This document shows positions 51,113 through 63,071 of a stretch of DNA of 64,000 nucleotides, piece by piece. Position numbers and translations under genes: made by a program. Within the stretch, counting starts at the first letter, position 1, and each line of letters opens with the position of its first letter. The notes beneath the pieces were generated by a model that ran no database searches, was not told the DNA's origin, and saw nothing but the letters and a program-made list of their open reading frames with translations. Origin of the DNA: Pyropia yezoensis (Eukaryota; Rhodophyta; Bangiophyceae; Bangiales; Bangiaceae); the NCBI GenBank assembly GCA_009829735.1, contig CM020620.1, forward strand, positions 24,402,020 through 24,466,019, written 5' to 3'.

Positions 51113-52970
51113 CTAAAGTGCCCGCATGCGGCGTACGAAGTCGGCAAGGGCATCCCGCGCTGCCTCCTCCTCCTCCTCATCCCGCCCCCCGCCCACCGCC
51201 GTCGGCGGCGGGTGGACCACATACGCACCGCGGGCGGCTCGGGGGACGCTCCGAAAGGACCGCACCACCTGCCCATACGCCACCGCCCGGCACGCCGCCG
51301 CCCCACACCCCGCCAGGTGGCCGCACACGGCGGGCCCCCCGCGGGGGGCGCCCCCCAGGCGACCGTCGACGCCCCGCCAAGGCGCACGGCGCGGCCCGCG
51401 GCAGCGGCGGCCACGTCGGCCCACAGCGCCTCGGGCCCCGCCCGGGCAGTCCAGTAGGGCCCGTCGCGGGAGCGCGCGTCGGCAGCGCCGGGCGACGCAC
51501 ACCTCGGCGCCGTGACACGCCGCCACCCCCGCCACCGCGGCGTAGGGGTCGGCCGCCCAGCCGCCGCCGACGGGCCCCCGCCGCCAGCCGTCCCCGAGGC
51601 TGGTGGCCCACCGCCAGCCGCACGGCCGTCGCCGTCGGCGGCGGCGACCGCGGTCCCCCCCTCGCCGGTCGCCGCCGTCGCCCATTGGCGGCAGGTGGCA
51701 CCAGCCCCGCCGTCGCCTCGGCCGCCCGGCAGGCGGTGTTGCGCCACCAGGGGATGGCGGGGAGGCGGAGGACGAGCGCCAGGTCCCCCACCCCGGCCTC
51801 GTGTGCCGCCACCCGCCCCGCCCGCAGGAGGCTGTCGGCGTGGTCCACCAGCGCACCCGCGTACCAGCCGAGGAAAAAGCGGCCAGCGGGGGTGGCCGCC
51901 GCGCCCCCCGGGTCGCCCACGCGGGAAAGCCCCAGGGGCGCACAGCGGGCCCGCCCGCGGCGGCCACGCTGGGGGCGTCGCCCAGCTGAGGGGAACCCCC
52001 GCCGCAGCGGCGGCGGCGGCGGCCGCCGCCACCGACCGGGGCGAGTGGCACACAAAAGAGCCACACCCGGGTAAGCCCACTCGCCCGCGGGGGGGGGCAC
52101 GTGGGCGGGGTAGCGAGCTCCCCACGGGGACCCGCGCCGAGCTGCACCCGCCCCACCAACCGCCGCCACGTCTGCGGGAGGGCGGTGAGGAACGAGCGGA
52201 GGGCGTCCCCCGCGGCGGTGAGGGCGGTGCGGCGGCGCGCCACGGGCATTGTGCCGGCGGGAGCGGCCGCCAACGTGACCCCCCGCCGCGCTACTAGCAG
52301 ACACCCCTTTGACGGGGAAGGAGGGCAAAAACGGGACCGTGTCGGCCGCCAGGGACAGGCACTGGGTGTGCTCCCGGCCCTGCGCGTCCACATGCCACAG
52401 GCCGGCTGCCGTCGAGGCGTCCACCACCCAGCCGGGCAGGGGCGCACCGGCCGCCGACAGGCTCTGCCCCTTTCCCCCCGTGCCCCCCTCTGCGTTTTCC
52501 ACCCCTCCCCCCCGTCGGCAGCACCCCCACCCCCCCCGCCACAACCAGCGTCGGGAGAGTGGAAGCACAGGTTGGCCTGGACGCCCAGCCCCGCCGCCGC
52601 CGCCGCCCGCACCACCGCCACCGCGGGGCGCCAGTCGTACGCCCGTGGCGCCGCCTCCACCGCCCCCCACCACAGGTCCACCGCCACGCCCGCGGCGCCC
52701 GCCGCGGCCGCCGCGGCGAGCGCGTCTGCCACCGCGTCGGGGAGCTGGGCGCCACTAGCCGGCGGCGCCCGCCGGCGGCGCCGTCGCCACCCAGGCGTCC
52801 CCGAGGAGGGCGCCGGGGGGGAGCGCCACAAAGACGGGCACCCCCGTTGGACGCGGCGGCGGGGGGCGCGGGGGTGCTTGTCGACGGCGCCGCCGCGCCT
52901 CGCCCACCGCGCGTGGCGGCATCGCCGCCGCCGCAGACACCGCCGCCGCCGCCGTCGTCGACGCCGCCAT
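51113..52970 (-). pseudogene. Beta-amylase-like protein, spread over three frames
   Basis: Glycoside-hydrolase-14 landmarks appear in the right order but in alternating frames: GVPVFVALPPGALLG; AVDLWWGAVE with YDWRPA; QANLCFHS; LPGWVVDASTAAGLWHVDAQ with CLSLAADTVPFLP; and VGRVQLGAGPRGEL. They continue with RYPAHVPPPAGEWAYPGVA, GRFFLGWYAGALVDHADSLL, PWWRNTACRAAEATAG, DPYAAVAGVAACHG, AGPEALWADV and a final DALADFVRRM. Beta-amylase releases maltose from starch ends; in red algae starch lies in the cytosol. The catalytic Glu is probably that in GELRYP, seen at a frame change. At least six frame changes in about 1.8 kb mean either decay or many indel errors in very GC-rich DNA. The preserved order and motifs favour errors. 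The start is uncertain; 52970 (MAASTTAAAA) is one option. Confidence 0.75.
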
Positions 52971-54135
52971 CACTGCTGCTGGCGGACGGGGAGTCGCCCA
53001 TGGCACCGCCGGCAGGGAAAGGGGGACGGGCAGCGGGGAGGGACGACGGACCGCCGCAACTGTCCCCCTCCCCCCCCTGGGGGCTGCCGCTCCGCACACT
53101 CTGTCCACGTCGAGGAGCCGTCAACGGCAGGCGGGGTCGGCGCGGGCGGGCGCGGCAGACTCCCGCCGCACCTCCCCTATTCCCCTCCCCCCGTCAGCAA
53201 TGGAGTCAGCTGGGCGGGAAGGGGGAAGGAGCAGGACGGAAGAGGGACTCTGCCACCCCTGCCATTGAGCCAAACCCAGAGGGTGCGCGGAGGGTGGGGG
53301 GGGCGAGGGGGGGGGGCGCCCCTACAAGCCCCACAGAGCAGTGGCGGCCGACCCGCCCGTCGAGAGGCCGCCCACCACACCCCCCTTCCGCCCCCCCCCC
53401 CCCCCCTCCGACGCGTTCCCCGTCTGGCGCCGCGCGGCGCGGCGCTCCCGCCGCACGGCGCGTTCGCGCGCGTGGCAGCGTCTGGGGCGGCGGCGTGAGC
53501 GACGCGCGCGCGCGCGCGTGCGACTGGGAGCGCGCCGGCTGGGCGGGGACCGGCTTGGCCACCGACAGCGGCGAGCCGGCTCGCCCGGGAGGAGGCCAGC
53601 GCCCGCGGGCCCGCGCCACCCCCGCGGGGGAGTGGCGCCGCTCGCCGGGCAGTGGCGGCGGGGGAGCGCGTCGGCCAAGACAAGACGGGCCTGCGGGCGG
53701 GGGGGGCCGGGCGGGCGGGGGAGGCGGGCAGGGAGAGGTGTGGACGGGTGTGAAAAAAAAAACGTCAGCACAGCCCTGATCCCGCGGTGGGCCGTCAGTC
53801 GGTCTTCAATTTCACTCGGGATCATCTGCTAGGGTCAATTGCTTCTGACTCTCCTGTACTTGATGGGAATGAGGAGCTCGACGACTCACGACGGGGGACG
53901 TGTCGCCCGCGCCCGCGCGCGCATTGGCCGTCCACTGGCGCGCGTTGGAGGTGTGGGCGTGCTTCCGCGACCCCACCCAGCGCACCGTGTGCTGGCGTAT
54001 CCGCGCCTCGGCGCGGACCTCTAGGTACATACGTGCCCCCGCCGTTCACTCTGGGGTTTGCACAGGTGTCGTTGTTTTCGCTTCCCGTACCCGGCACTCG
54101 GGCCGCCTCCCCACCCAACCACCGCCGGCGCCGCC
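52971..54135. other. Divergent intergenic region
   Basis: Between the beta-amylase-like gene (-) and the LUC7-like gene (+). Extremely GC-rich to about 53750, with C runs and a (CG)n run near 53505. From 53780 the composition becomes normal and probably holds the LUC7 promoter. Confidence 0.5.
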
Positions 54136-55238
54136 ATGGCCTACGACGCGGGTGGGAGCAGCTGGACGCGCTGCTCGGCGCCAACCGCAACGGCACGTCC
54201 TGCGGCCCCGCCGACTTTACGGACCCCCGGGTGTGCAAGCACTACCTTGTTGCCGGCTTTTGTCCACTCCCTCTGTTTGGCAACACTAAGGCGGACATGG
54301 GCACCTGCGGGGGCATCCACTCTGAGGACCTCCGCGCCGACTACCTTGCCGTCGTTGCGCGGCCGTCGCGGGCGGAGGGGGGTGGAGGGGGGGGGGAGGG
54401 GGAGGCGGGGCGGCGGCGGTGGCTATGGTGGCAACGGGGTGGTGGCTATAGCGGCGGGGCGGCGGTTATGGGGTGGCGGGTATGGGGGCGGCGCCGGGGC
54501 GGCGGGGGCGACGGGCAGGCGGCCTTCCCTTACGCGGCGGACCTCCGCCGCCTCGCCGCGCGCATCATTGCGGCGGGGGACAAGCGGATTTCCGCCAACG
54601 CGCGGCGGCTGCAGGCGCAGTACGCGGTGGCGGATATGGACAGCCTGCTTGTCCGCGGGCCGGGGGTGCTGGAAGCGGCGGGGCTACTTGATATGGACGC
54701 CATCGCTGCCGACGTGGACGGGTCGGACGATAGCGACGCGGGGGGTGGCGGGGGGGGGGGCGACCCGGCCGGGGTGCTGCCGCGACCGTCCGACGCACCG
54801 GCGACGCCGTCTCGAGGTCGAGCCGCGCCAGCACCGGCAACAGAAGCCATCCGGGCCGCCGGAGGAGTAGAAGTAGAGGCAGCCGCTACACGCGGTTGCC
54901 CGCCACCCGACGGAGCCGTCGTGCCGCTGCACACGGACGACAACCCGCCCGGCGCGCCTTCCGGGGCCACACGAACGGTCACCCGGTCGCCTTCGTCCTC
55001 CGACGAGCTCGCCAAGAAGCACTCGGCGGCGGTGGCAGAGACGGGAACGTCGTCCACCATCACCTCCTCCTCCTCCTCAAGCAGGAGGTCGTCCTCGCCC
55101 CCGGGTACCTGGGGGTCCGACATTGGTGAAGCCGGGGTAGCAGGGGCGGCCCGTGCCAAAAAGCCGCCGCCGGCTCGACCCGGTACAAGGAACTCTCGCG
55201 CGGACGAGCCAGGGAAGCGCGGGCACCCGCGCTTATAA
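54136..55238 (+). CDS. LUC7-like U1 snRNP-associated splicing factor, one-base frameshift after the start
   Basis: The main frame has LDALLGANRNG, then FTDPRVCKHYLVAGFCP, NTKADMGTC and IHSEDLRADY. This is the N-terminal LUC7 signature with a CCCH zinc finger that contacts U1 snRNA and helps choose 5' splice sites. The best start, MAYDAG at 54136, is in another frame; one missing base near 54152 would join it to WEQLDALLG. After a Gly-rich insertion (54370-54520) a helical stretch follows (ADLRRLAARIIAAGDKRISA), then an acidic Gly-rich region and a Ser-rich tail. The second zinc finger expected of LUC7 is not visible. The C-terminal part is therefore divergent, frameshifted or replaced; retroelement sequence begins soon after the stop. 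Confidence 0.8.
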
Positions 55239-55714
55239 CCACACAGCTCAGCACAAGCGATACGGTAGCGCGGGACGACCCGCGCCAGCCGAGCTACGAG
55301 GGCGCTCCACCCAGGCACCTGGATCGGGGCCACGCCCCCCCCCAACACGGGGTAACCAAGGGGGGTCACCCCAACCGCCCCCACGCAACGCGGGCAGCCC
55401 CCCCCCTCCACTCAATCGTCCACATGACAGGGGCCCTCCTACCACCAGACGCCTGGTGGCGGATCCGCATGCACCACCCCTCGGGAAGGGGGGTCGTGAA
55501 CAGAAACCCGCATCGGGAATTTAACGGTCCGGAAAACGGATCGTGTGTGTACCACACAAAGGGGGGGCACCCCCCTCAGAAAACCTCGAAAAGGGGTGTC
55601 TGTCGCGACAGGGCGCAAAGCCCCACCCGACTGGTAAACAATCACGCGACCCACTTACATTCGGAAACCCGAATGCAACTCGACCCGAGGACGGGCCGAA
55701 TCTAAGGGGGGATA
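55239..55714 (+). other. Probable 3' untranslated end of a family C element
   Basis: Ends in the purine tract AAGGGGGGATA directly before a family-C LTR, as expected just upstream of a 3' LTR. It contains several perfect short hairpins (for example CTGTCGCGACAG near 55597 and CATTCGG-AAAC-CCGAATG at 55658) like the bodies of families B and C. No coding part is recognisable. The left edge of the element is not determined. Confidence 0.45.
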
Positions 55715-56078
55715 TGTAGCAATATGGTTGACCGTATTGTGACCCTAATATGAGGGGGGGGCTACTTCTAACCCTTTACTTTCAATTTGGGAGTCCGTAC
55801 TGGTCACGGTATCTATAAGTTACGTATGACCAGAGGGACTTGCATCTTGGGGTGGAGGGTAGTTAGTAGTGTCTCAGAGGGTTTATAACGAGGGGGCCGG
55901 CGGCGAATCCACCGCCGGCCAAGGTAGAACAACAAACCCCTCCGTTTGGGCTCCCATCTTGGTCCCGTGGCTTGCGCTCCAAGGACAGCAACCTTGGCCT
56001 CCCGGTGACGTTGGTGCCGATCCCCTTTGGTGAGTGTTCCCTGAGAGTGGACGTGCAGCGGATACCTATTTTGCTACA
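55715..56078 (+). repeat. Family C LTR (364 bp)
   Basis: TGTAGCAATATGG...TTTTGCTACA, the reverse complement of 9799-10161 with scattered differences. A purine tract precedes it and no primer-binding site follows it, so it is more likely a 3' than a 5' LTR. Confidence 0.9.
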
Positions 56079-58834
56079 ATATGATTGCCCCAAGTTGAGT
56101 AAACTCATTCAACAACTTGTTAAGAATGCGAGTAGGAGGTCGGCTACGAACGAATACGTTCACGCCGCGAGGGTGGGCCTCGACCGGTTGTGGCGGTCGC
56201 CACACTCTCGGCGGAGGGGCGGACACGTCGTCCTCAGACTCGTCGTCTTCCCCTTCGCCCTCAGATTCGGACGCCAAGTCGGCGGGAAACGAATGACCGT
56301 TGGAGCTGGCCGTCCGAAGCTCATAACGGCAGCCTCGGCCAAGTGGGTCAAGAGGACGAACCAACCGTGCCGGATACTGCGGCGACCTAAGGGAGCCCGC
56401 CCACCTCGGTAGGACTCCCCAAGAACGTACACCCACGTCGGGTCATCGCGGTGCTGACGGATGAGAACCTCTCGGTGGCTGGACGGGTGCAACTTGCCCC
56501 CGGCCGTGTCTGTTGTGCCCGTATCGTACTTGATACTGGGTCAGGAGCCTCCTTGATACGCAAGTCGCTATTACCAAAGGAGACGAAGCTCCAACGCTGG
56601 AGGTCTAAAGCCGACCATATGATCGATATCAATGGTGGGGTACTTCCTATCGTTGGTGCCGTGACCCTACCAACTAGGTTGGGAACCCATGAGGTCGACG
56701 TGACCTATGGAGTAGTCGAGAATATATCGGTACCCCTGCTTCTGGGTACCCCTTATGTTGTAACTCAAGTGCCTTGGATTTGTGTGGCCCTGAGTATTGG
56801 GTCAAGTTGATGAATGGGGAGATCATCCCCATCCTTGGTAAGGGAAAGTCTGTGGCACCAGTGACAGTCTCACAGTCGAAGCCTGTTTGCTCTGTGAGGG
56901 AAGGGTTTACTGCTACCCTGCGTTTAGCCCGTAAAGTCACGTTACTCCCCAACTCGGAGGCGCACGTTGACGTTGTAACTGATTATACGGGGAACAGGGT
57001 TGGTGCACCCTCACCCCCGTCTTTCTTGCAAGCACCAAGTGCATGTTGCCCTTGGTGCGATGGACTCCAAAGCCGGGTCCCGGATCCAGGTTATGAACCT
57101 GAGCTCGTCGCCCAAGTACTTCAAGTCGGGAGCCAAGATCGGCTATGTCGACCAACATGAGGGACCGGTAGTAGCGGTCACCCTCAATGCGGGCGCGAGT
57201 AGCGGCCCGAAGTCCGGAAAGGAGAAGCATCAAGTCAAGTCGGCTGGCTCTCCTCGGCCCATGTGAACATGGAGAGTGTTCCACCCAGGTTGAGGGTTCA
57301 AGTTGAACGCCTCTTGGATCAATATCACAAGTTTGTGGGATGGGCAATTGGGACTCATGAGAGCCACCCAACACCGGATCGAGTTGAAGCCCGGTGCACC
57401 CCCTATACGCCAACAACCGTATAGGGGAGGGCCCCGTTCAAGGGCCCTCGTTAAGGAGCAAGTCGCTCGCATGGAGGCCCTCGATGTGATCGAGGCCAGC
57501 AACGCCGAGTGGGCGAGTCCGGTGGTTATCGTCCCCAAAGTTGATGGGACCCCCGGTTCGGTATCGACTACCGTAAGCTCAACGAGAGCACGGTGCAGGA
57601 CAGTTATCCCCTACCTAGGATGGACGACTGTCTGGACTCTCTGGGGGAGGCAAACGTGTTCTCTACCCTGGACTGTAACGCGGGGTACTGGCAAATTCCC
57701 ATTGCCCCGACAGGCATAAAACTACCTTTACCTGTCACTGTGGTACCTACCAGTGCAAGCGACTACCGTTTGGACTGTGCAACGCGCCGGCAATTTTCCA
57801 GCGCGCTATGGACATGATTCTGGCCGGAGTACGGTGGCAGATCTGTCTCGTGTACCTAGACGACATCATTGTGATCTCCCGAAGTCCGGAGGAGCACATT
57901 GGCCATCTTGGCCAGGTGTTCAAGCTACTTGCTGACGCCGGTGTGTCACTGAAGGCGAGTAAGTGCCACCTCTTCACTCAAGAGGTGGAATACTTGGGAC
58001 ATGTTGTCCGCCCGGGGCGTCTCAGTGTCAACGAGAAAAACTTGAGGGCCATCCGTAAGGCTCAGTACCCCCGGACCCAGACCAAGATGAGGAGCTTCCT
58101 CGGGATGTGTAACGTGTACCGACATTTCACTAAGGGCTTCGCCAAGGTGGCGAAACCGTTGAATGAGTTAGTGAGCTCAACGCTACCGAAGAACCTGCCT
58201 CCCCCAAGTCGGGTGGAGCAGGAATCCTTTGAGACTCTTCGGGACCTTCTGCTGAAGCCCCCTATCCTGGCTATTCTCAGGTTAAGAGGCCACTACATCC
58301 TGGATGTGGACGCAAGCTACGACCAACTTGGTTGTGTGTTGCTTCAGCAGCAGCCGGACAAGAGAGTACTTGCCGGTGGGATACTTCAGCAAGGGGCTGA
58401 ACTCGGCCGAGAAGAACTACGGAGTCACCGAGTTGGAAGGACTCGCAGTGGTGTGGGCGGTGACGTCACTTTGTCACTACCTAGAGGGTGAGAAGTTCAT
58501 CATCCGCTGTGACCACCGCGCGTTGCAGTTCATCTTTAAGACGGATTGCACGAACACTCGTCTCAACCGGTGGAGGGTGCGACTGGCACCCTTCAACTTT
58601 GATATTGAGTACCGACCTGGCAGGCAACATGCCCTTGCAGACGGCCTTTCTCGGGTACCTACCGAGGGGCTGGACACTAACTCAGTCGATGAGGACATCC
58701 CCATCGGGGGTAGTCACGCGCTCGGGTCAGGCGTTGAATCCCGAGGCGCCAGGGAACAAGAAGTACTTGCCCCTGTCCCTGGACGAGGTGGTGAAGGCCA
58801 AGGCTGAGGACCCCTTCTGCAAGTCGCAGAGGGA
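56079..58834 (+). mobile_element. Decayed family B pol fragment
   Basis: From 56451 a retropepsin frame (IVLDTGSGASLIRK) leads into the same pre-RT, RT and RNase H sequence as 1-1920. From 56921 it aligns base by base with window position 1. Frame changes occur near 56990, 57240, 57330, 57550, 57710 and 58360, so this copy is defective or error-rich. Upstream of the protease only a short end of gag-like coding with a stop (56391) remains, and no gag or primer-binding site is present. It is cut by the gap before integrase. RNase H here has the canonical aspartate (VDAS). Confidence 0.9.
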
Positions 58835-59334
58835 NNNNNNNNNNNNNNNNNNNNNNNNNNNNNNNNNNNNNNNNNNNNNNNNNNNNNNNNNNNNNNNNNN
58901 NNNNNNNNNNNNNNNNNNNNNNNNNNNNNNNNNNNNNNNNNNNNNNNNNNNNNNNNNNNNNNNNNNNNNNNNNNNNNNNNNNNNNNNNNNNNNNNNNNNN
59001 NNNNNNNNNNNNNNNNNNNNNNNNNNNNNNNNNNNNNNNNNNNNNNNNNNNNNNNNNNNNNNNNNNNNNNNNNNNNNNNNNNNNNNNNNNNNNNNNNNNN
59101 NNNNNNNNNNNNNNNNNNNNNNNNNNNNNNNNNNNNNNNNNNNNNNNNNNNNNNNNNNNNNNNNNNNNNNNNNNNNNNNNNNNNNNNNNNNNNNNNNNNN
59201 NNNNNNNNNNNNNNNNNNNNNNNNNNNNNNNNNNNNNNNNNNNNNNNNNNNNNNNNNNNNNNNNNNNNNNNNNNNNNNNNNNNNNNNNNNNNNNNNNNNN
59301 NNNNNNNNNNNNNNNNNNNNNNNNNNNNNNNNNN
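58835..59334. other. Assembly gap, exactly 500 N
   Basis: Fixed-size run of N between a family-B pol fragment and sequence already present at 43581. Confidence 1.
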
Positions 59335-60402
59335 GGGGGTGTGGGGACATTGCCTGCGCCGGCGCTGCCATCGCTTGCGCACCAGCCGCCGCGGCGGTGA
59401 CGACCGCCGTCGTCTCCGAAAGCTGCCGCTGTCCACTCCAGCGCCGCTTTGGAGTTCACCTGTCGCCTCGCGCTCCTCTTCAGAGGCTCGCCTCCACGTC
59501 GAGGTGAGCCCAGTCATGTGCCACACCGGAAAGTCCGCTCAATGCGTCTTGTAGCGGTAGTGTTTCTCTCACGGCCGGGCTTTCACAGAAAAATCAAAGT
59601 AGCGCCGTGCCGCGCACTGGCGAGGCTGCGACCGTAGCTCTCGGTCAGCTCCTCCCAACCACTTTCACCGCGCCGCCCGCTTTGCTTCCGCCTCTTGCTG
59701 CGGCCGCGACCAGTCGAGGCCGGTGACCGCGGGGCGTTGGCTGCCGCCAAAAGCGGTGGTTCGTCGGGAGCTGTGGTGTTCGAGAGAAGCGGGGACCCTC
59801 ATTCGCTGCAATGTGCCGATGCGAGTACCAACACAATTCAATCCAACCCGAAAGATTGGCCCTGCTTTTAGTTTCAGCGCCTACTCTCGGACATGAAAAT
59901 GTCAAGACAGCTTACAGAGGCGTGACCGTGCCTGCCCGTGACGAGGGGTGGGGGAGTGGGCGGCCGAGGATTAGCCACGGCTGGTGCGGATCCGCTGCTC
60001 CACGAACGCCAGGATCTGTCGCGGGTGACTGAAGGAAGCACCCGCGCGTTCATTCTGGAATGTCCTTCCACCCCCGATGCATCCGCGCCGCACCGCCGCG
60101 GGGTGCCCACAGGGTCAAGCGGCAACGGCACAACCGCCACCGCCGCGAACGCATCCCCCACGCCCTTGGCTTGTGGCTGCCATTGTTGAGGGACCGTTTT
60201 CCTGTTGCTCATCAAGAACACTCGCAGCCCCCGGGTACATCAACCTGAGTATTTCATCGACCTAGGTTGTCCCCGCCCCGCAGTGCCGCGACGTCATCTA
60301 CAGAGCAACGCACTGACCTGCCTCCTCTCCCTCCGTACCCCCACCCCCATTTCAACACTCCCCCACGTACCCCAGCTTCACCTCCTCTCCCTCCCTTTCG
60401 CC

Positions 60403-60823
60403 ATGGCATTTGTGGGCTCTCCTGCAGCCCTGCCGTCCGCCGGCCGTGCGGTGCCGCGCCTGTCGGCCCGGTCATCGGCCTTTGTCGCCGCCGCTCCCGT
60501 TGTACGGTCGTCAACGACCGCCGCCGCCGCCGGCCAGACGCGGGTCGTGTCTATGGCCACGCCACCGCGGCGCAACCGGTCCAAGTTTGACGACAACAAG
60601 GTCGCATCGACGTACGACGCCCTTGGCGCGCCGCCCGCGATCCGTTCCCGGCCCCGGCTGGACGCCCGGCACGGAGATCCTCAACGGGCGGCTCGCGATG
60701 ATGGGCTTCATCCTGGGCTTGGGCCTCGAGCAGTTGACGGGGGCAAGCATCTACTCGCAGCTGACGGTCCCATGGGAGCTCCTCTCCCAGCAGGCCGCCC
60801 TGAGCCAGCACCTGCAGTTCTAA
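60403..60823 (+). CDS. HLIP/OHP-like protein, second assembly copy, frameshifted
   Basis: Same as 44648-45067 except for an extra C near 60648 (TTCCCGG for TTCCGG), which breaks the frame before the pigment-binding helix. The intact first copy is the better model. Confidence 0.8.
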
Positions 60824-61638
60824 CGACTTTGCCTGTACTGTACAGATGATGATGATGCCGCCATGTAAAGAACAGGCGACGCACTTTTTCCCTCTCGCCC
60901 ACGCTCACAGGTGCCGCAGATACAAATGTCTCTACCGTTCGGATGGATCACAGCTCCTTCTGGGTACCAACTGGCACGATGACTCGGACTGGGAACGGTC
61001 ATCACAGAGCTGCAGCAGTGGTGGTTGCATTCTCGTGCCACCTTTCCTCCAGCTCCTTTACTGAACAAAACGCACGGTCTCACATATGGCGTCGTAGGGG
61101 AGTGCAGGCGCTCTGATAGACAGAGCCTCATCCAAGACGAGAAGATGTGCGACCTAGCGAACTAATACACCCGGAGAGGACGCAAGGCGCCGTGCGCGTA
61201 GCAGAAAATACAAGACAAATTTGTTCTACGAGAGTTGGTGACGTGGCGAGCACTGCTCCACTCCGTCCGTTTCTGGGCACTAGACTGGGCGCTTCACGCA
61301 CATCCATACAGCCGTTGCTCGTCGACCTGACGGGCCACCGCTGTAATGTAGCACATCTAAAAGCAGTCACGGTAAGTATATTATAGAGGGACTTCGCCTC
61401 ACTGCCGTATTTCAGGAGGGATACTGATGATCATGGTACAAGCAGGTCACCTTGCTGTGCTGTGCGGAGGTCTGCCGCGCGCGCGCGCGCAAGTCAGAAC
61501 GCGTGTCGCTTCATGCACTTGATGCTGTGCCGCTTCCGGTCATGACCCCTGCGACCCCCCGCGTGCCCCCCCACCCCCGGGTGCGCTTGTTAACCGCGCG
61601 CCCCCGTTCTCTTCCGTAGTCGCCCCCTTCCCCTCACC

Positions 61639-62812
61639 ATGGCCGTGCCGGTGTCACGGCTGAATACCAAGGACGGCGTCGTTCTCCACTTGCGCGGCGG
61701 CAATGACGGTCCGCCTGTGTATCCACCCTGCCGCGATGGTCCCCCTGCGAGTTACGCCTACCTGCGTTCCACGGGCAGTACCAACGCGCCTCGCTTCCTC
61801 GACCTCTACTACATCCCCCCCAAGGTTGGAGAGGCGGTGAACCTTGCGCCTGGGTTCTACGCCACCCCCCGCGCCGGGCGACGAGTTTGAGGTCATTGTC
61901 GCGGCCAACCGGTCGGGCGTGGCCGCCCGCGACCGCGCCTACCGGGCGCTCCCCTACCCGTACGACCGTTTGGAGGTGGCTTTGTCGGTGGACGGCGTCG
62001 CGACGCAGTATTTCTCGTTTTGGACGCGTCGGACCATCCCCAACGACGTCCTCTACCGCGGCTGGCCAGAGGCTGATGACCATGGGGGATGCACCGTTGC
62101 GTTTCGGCGCTTTCGCATGGACCGTACCGTGGGCGTGGCGGGCGACGCCGCGGCGGTCGCCGCCGACGCGAGGCCCGACCTGGGCTGCCTGTCCCTTACG
62201 TGGCGCCCTTGCCGGCGTAAGGGGGTTATATCGAGCCCCCAGGCGTGGCGCGGCCCGGCTGCTGCGCCGACGCTCCCTGAGCGGGAGGCGGTGAAGAACC
62301 GGTCGCTTGCCACCGGCGTGGGCGCGTCAGTCAAGGTGCAGCGCGCCAACAACTTTTCTGTTGACCGTGGGCGGCCGCTGCCCTCCGAGGAGGTGACCAT
62401 CTACTACCGAGAGCGGCGCGTGCTGGTTGCGCGAAAGGTGCTGCTTGAGACTGGGGAGGTGGCGCCTGCCTACCGCGAGGCCGTGGCAGCTGGGAGTGGC
62501 GGCGGCGGCGGCACTGCCTCGGGGTCGGCGGCGGAGCCCTCTGGGGTGCCCGTGGAGGGGAGCCCTGCGGGTTCGTCGGGGACCGGCAAGGGCAAGGGCC
62601 CTCGGCTGGGAGGCGGCGGCTCTTCGGCGTTTGTGGTCAAGCCAGAGGGGGGCTCGGGTGGTGCCGCCGCCCGTGCTGCATGTCCCTCGACGCTGACACC
62701 TGTCAAGGCCGAGGCGAGTGGCGCGGATGGTGGGACCGCCGCCTCGGCTGGGGGGAGTGGGGGGGGCTCCCGCAAGCGCAAGGCCGAAGTGGAGATCATT
62801 GTCCTGGACTGA
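61639..62812 (+). CDS. Unknown nuclear protein, second assembly copy, frameshifted
   Basis: Same as 45884-47056 with an extra C near 61866, which breaks the frame after residue 75. The C-terminal NLS and SIM-like end are unchanged. Confidence 0.7.
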
Positions 62813-63071
62813 CGCGGCGCTGCGGCCGCGAGGACACCCGAATTTCATGCGAGCCCTGTGTTGATAGAGCGGGGAGGATTGGCATGAGGCTGGGATGCGG
62901 GTGGTTGGCGAGCCGTGTGTGGCATGAGGAAACTGCCTGGTAAGGTCCGCACCATGTGAAGAGAAACACAATCGAGTACTGTTCATTGGCCATGAGCGAT
63001 GAGCTTTGCCAAAGACGGTGACTGTATCAGTAGCACACCTTGTTCGACAGTCCATCCGTTGGACTTTCGCG

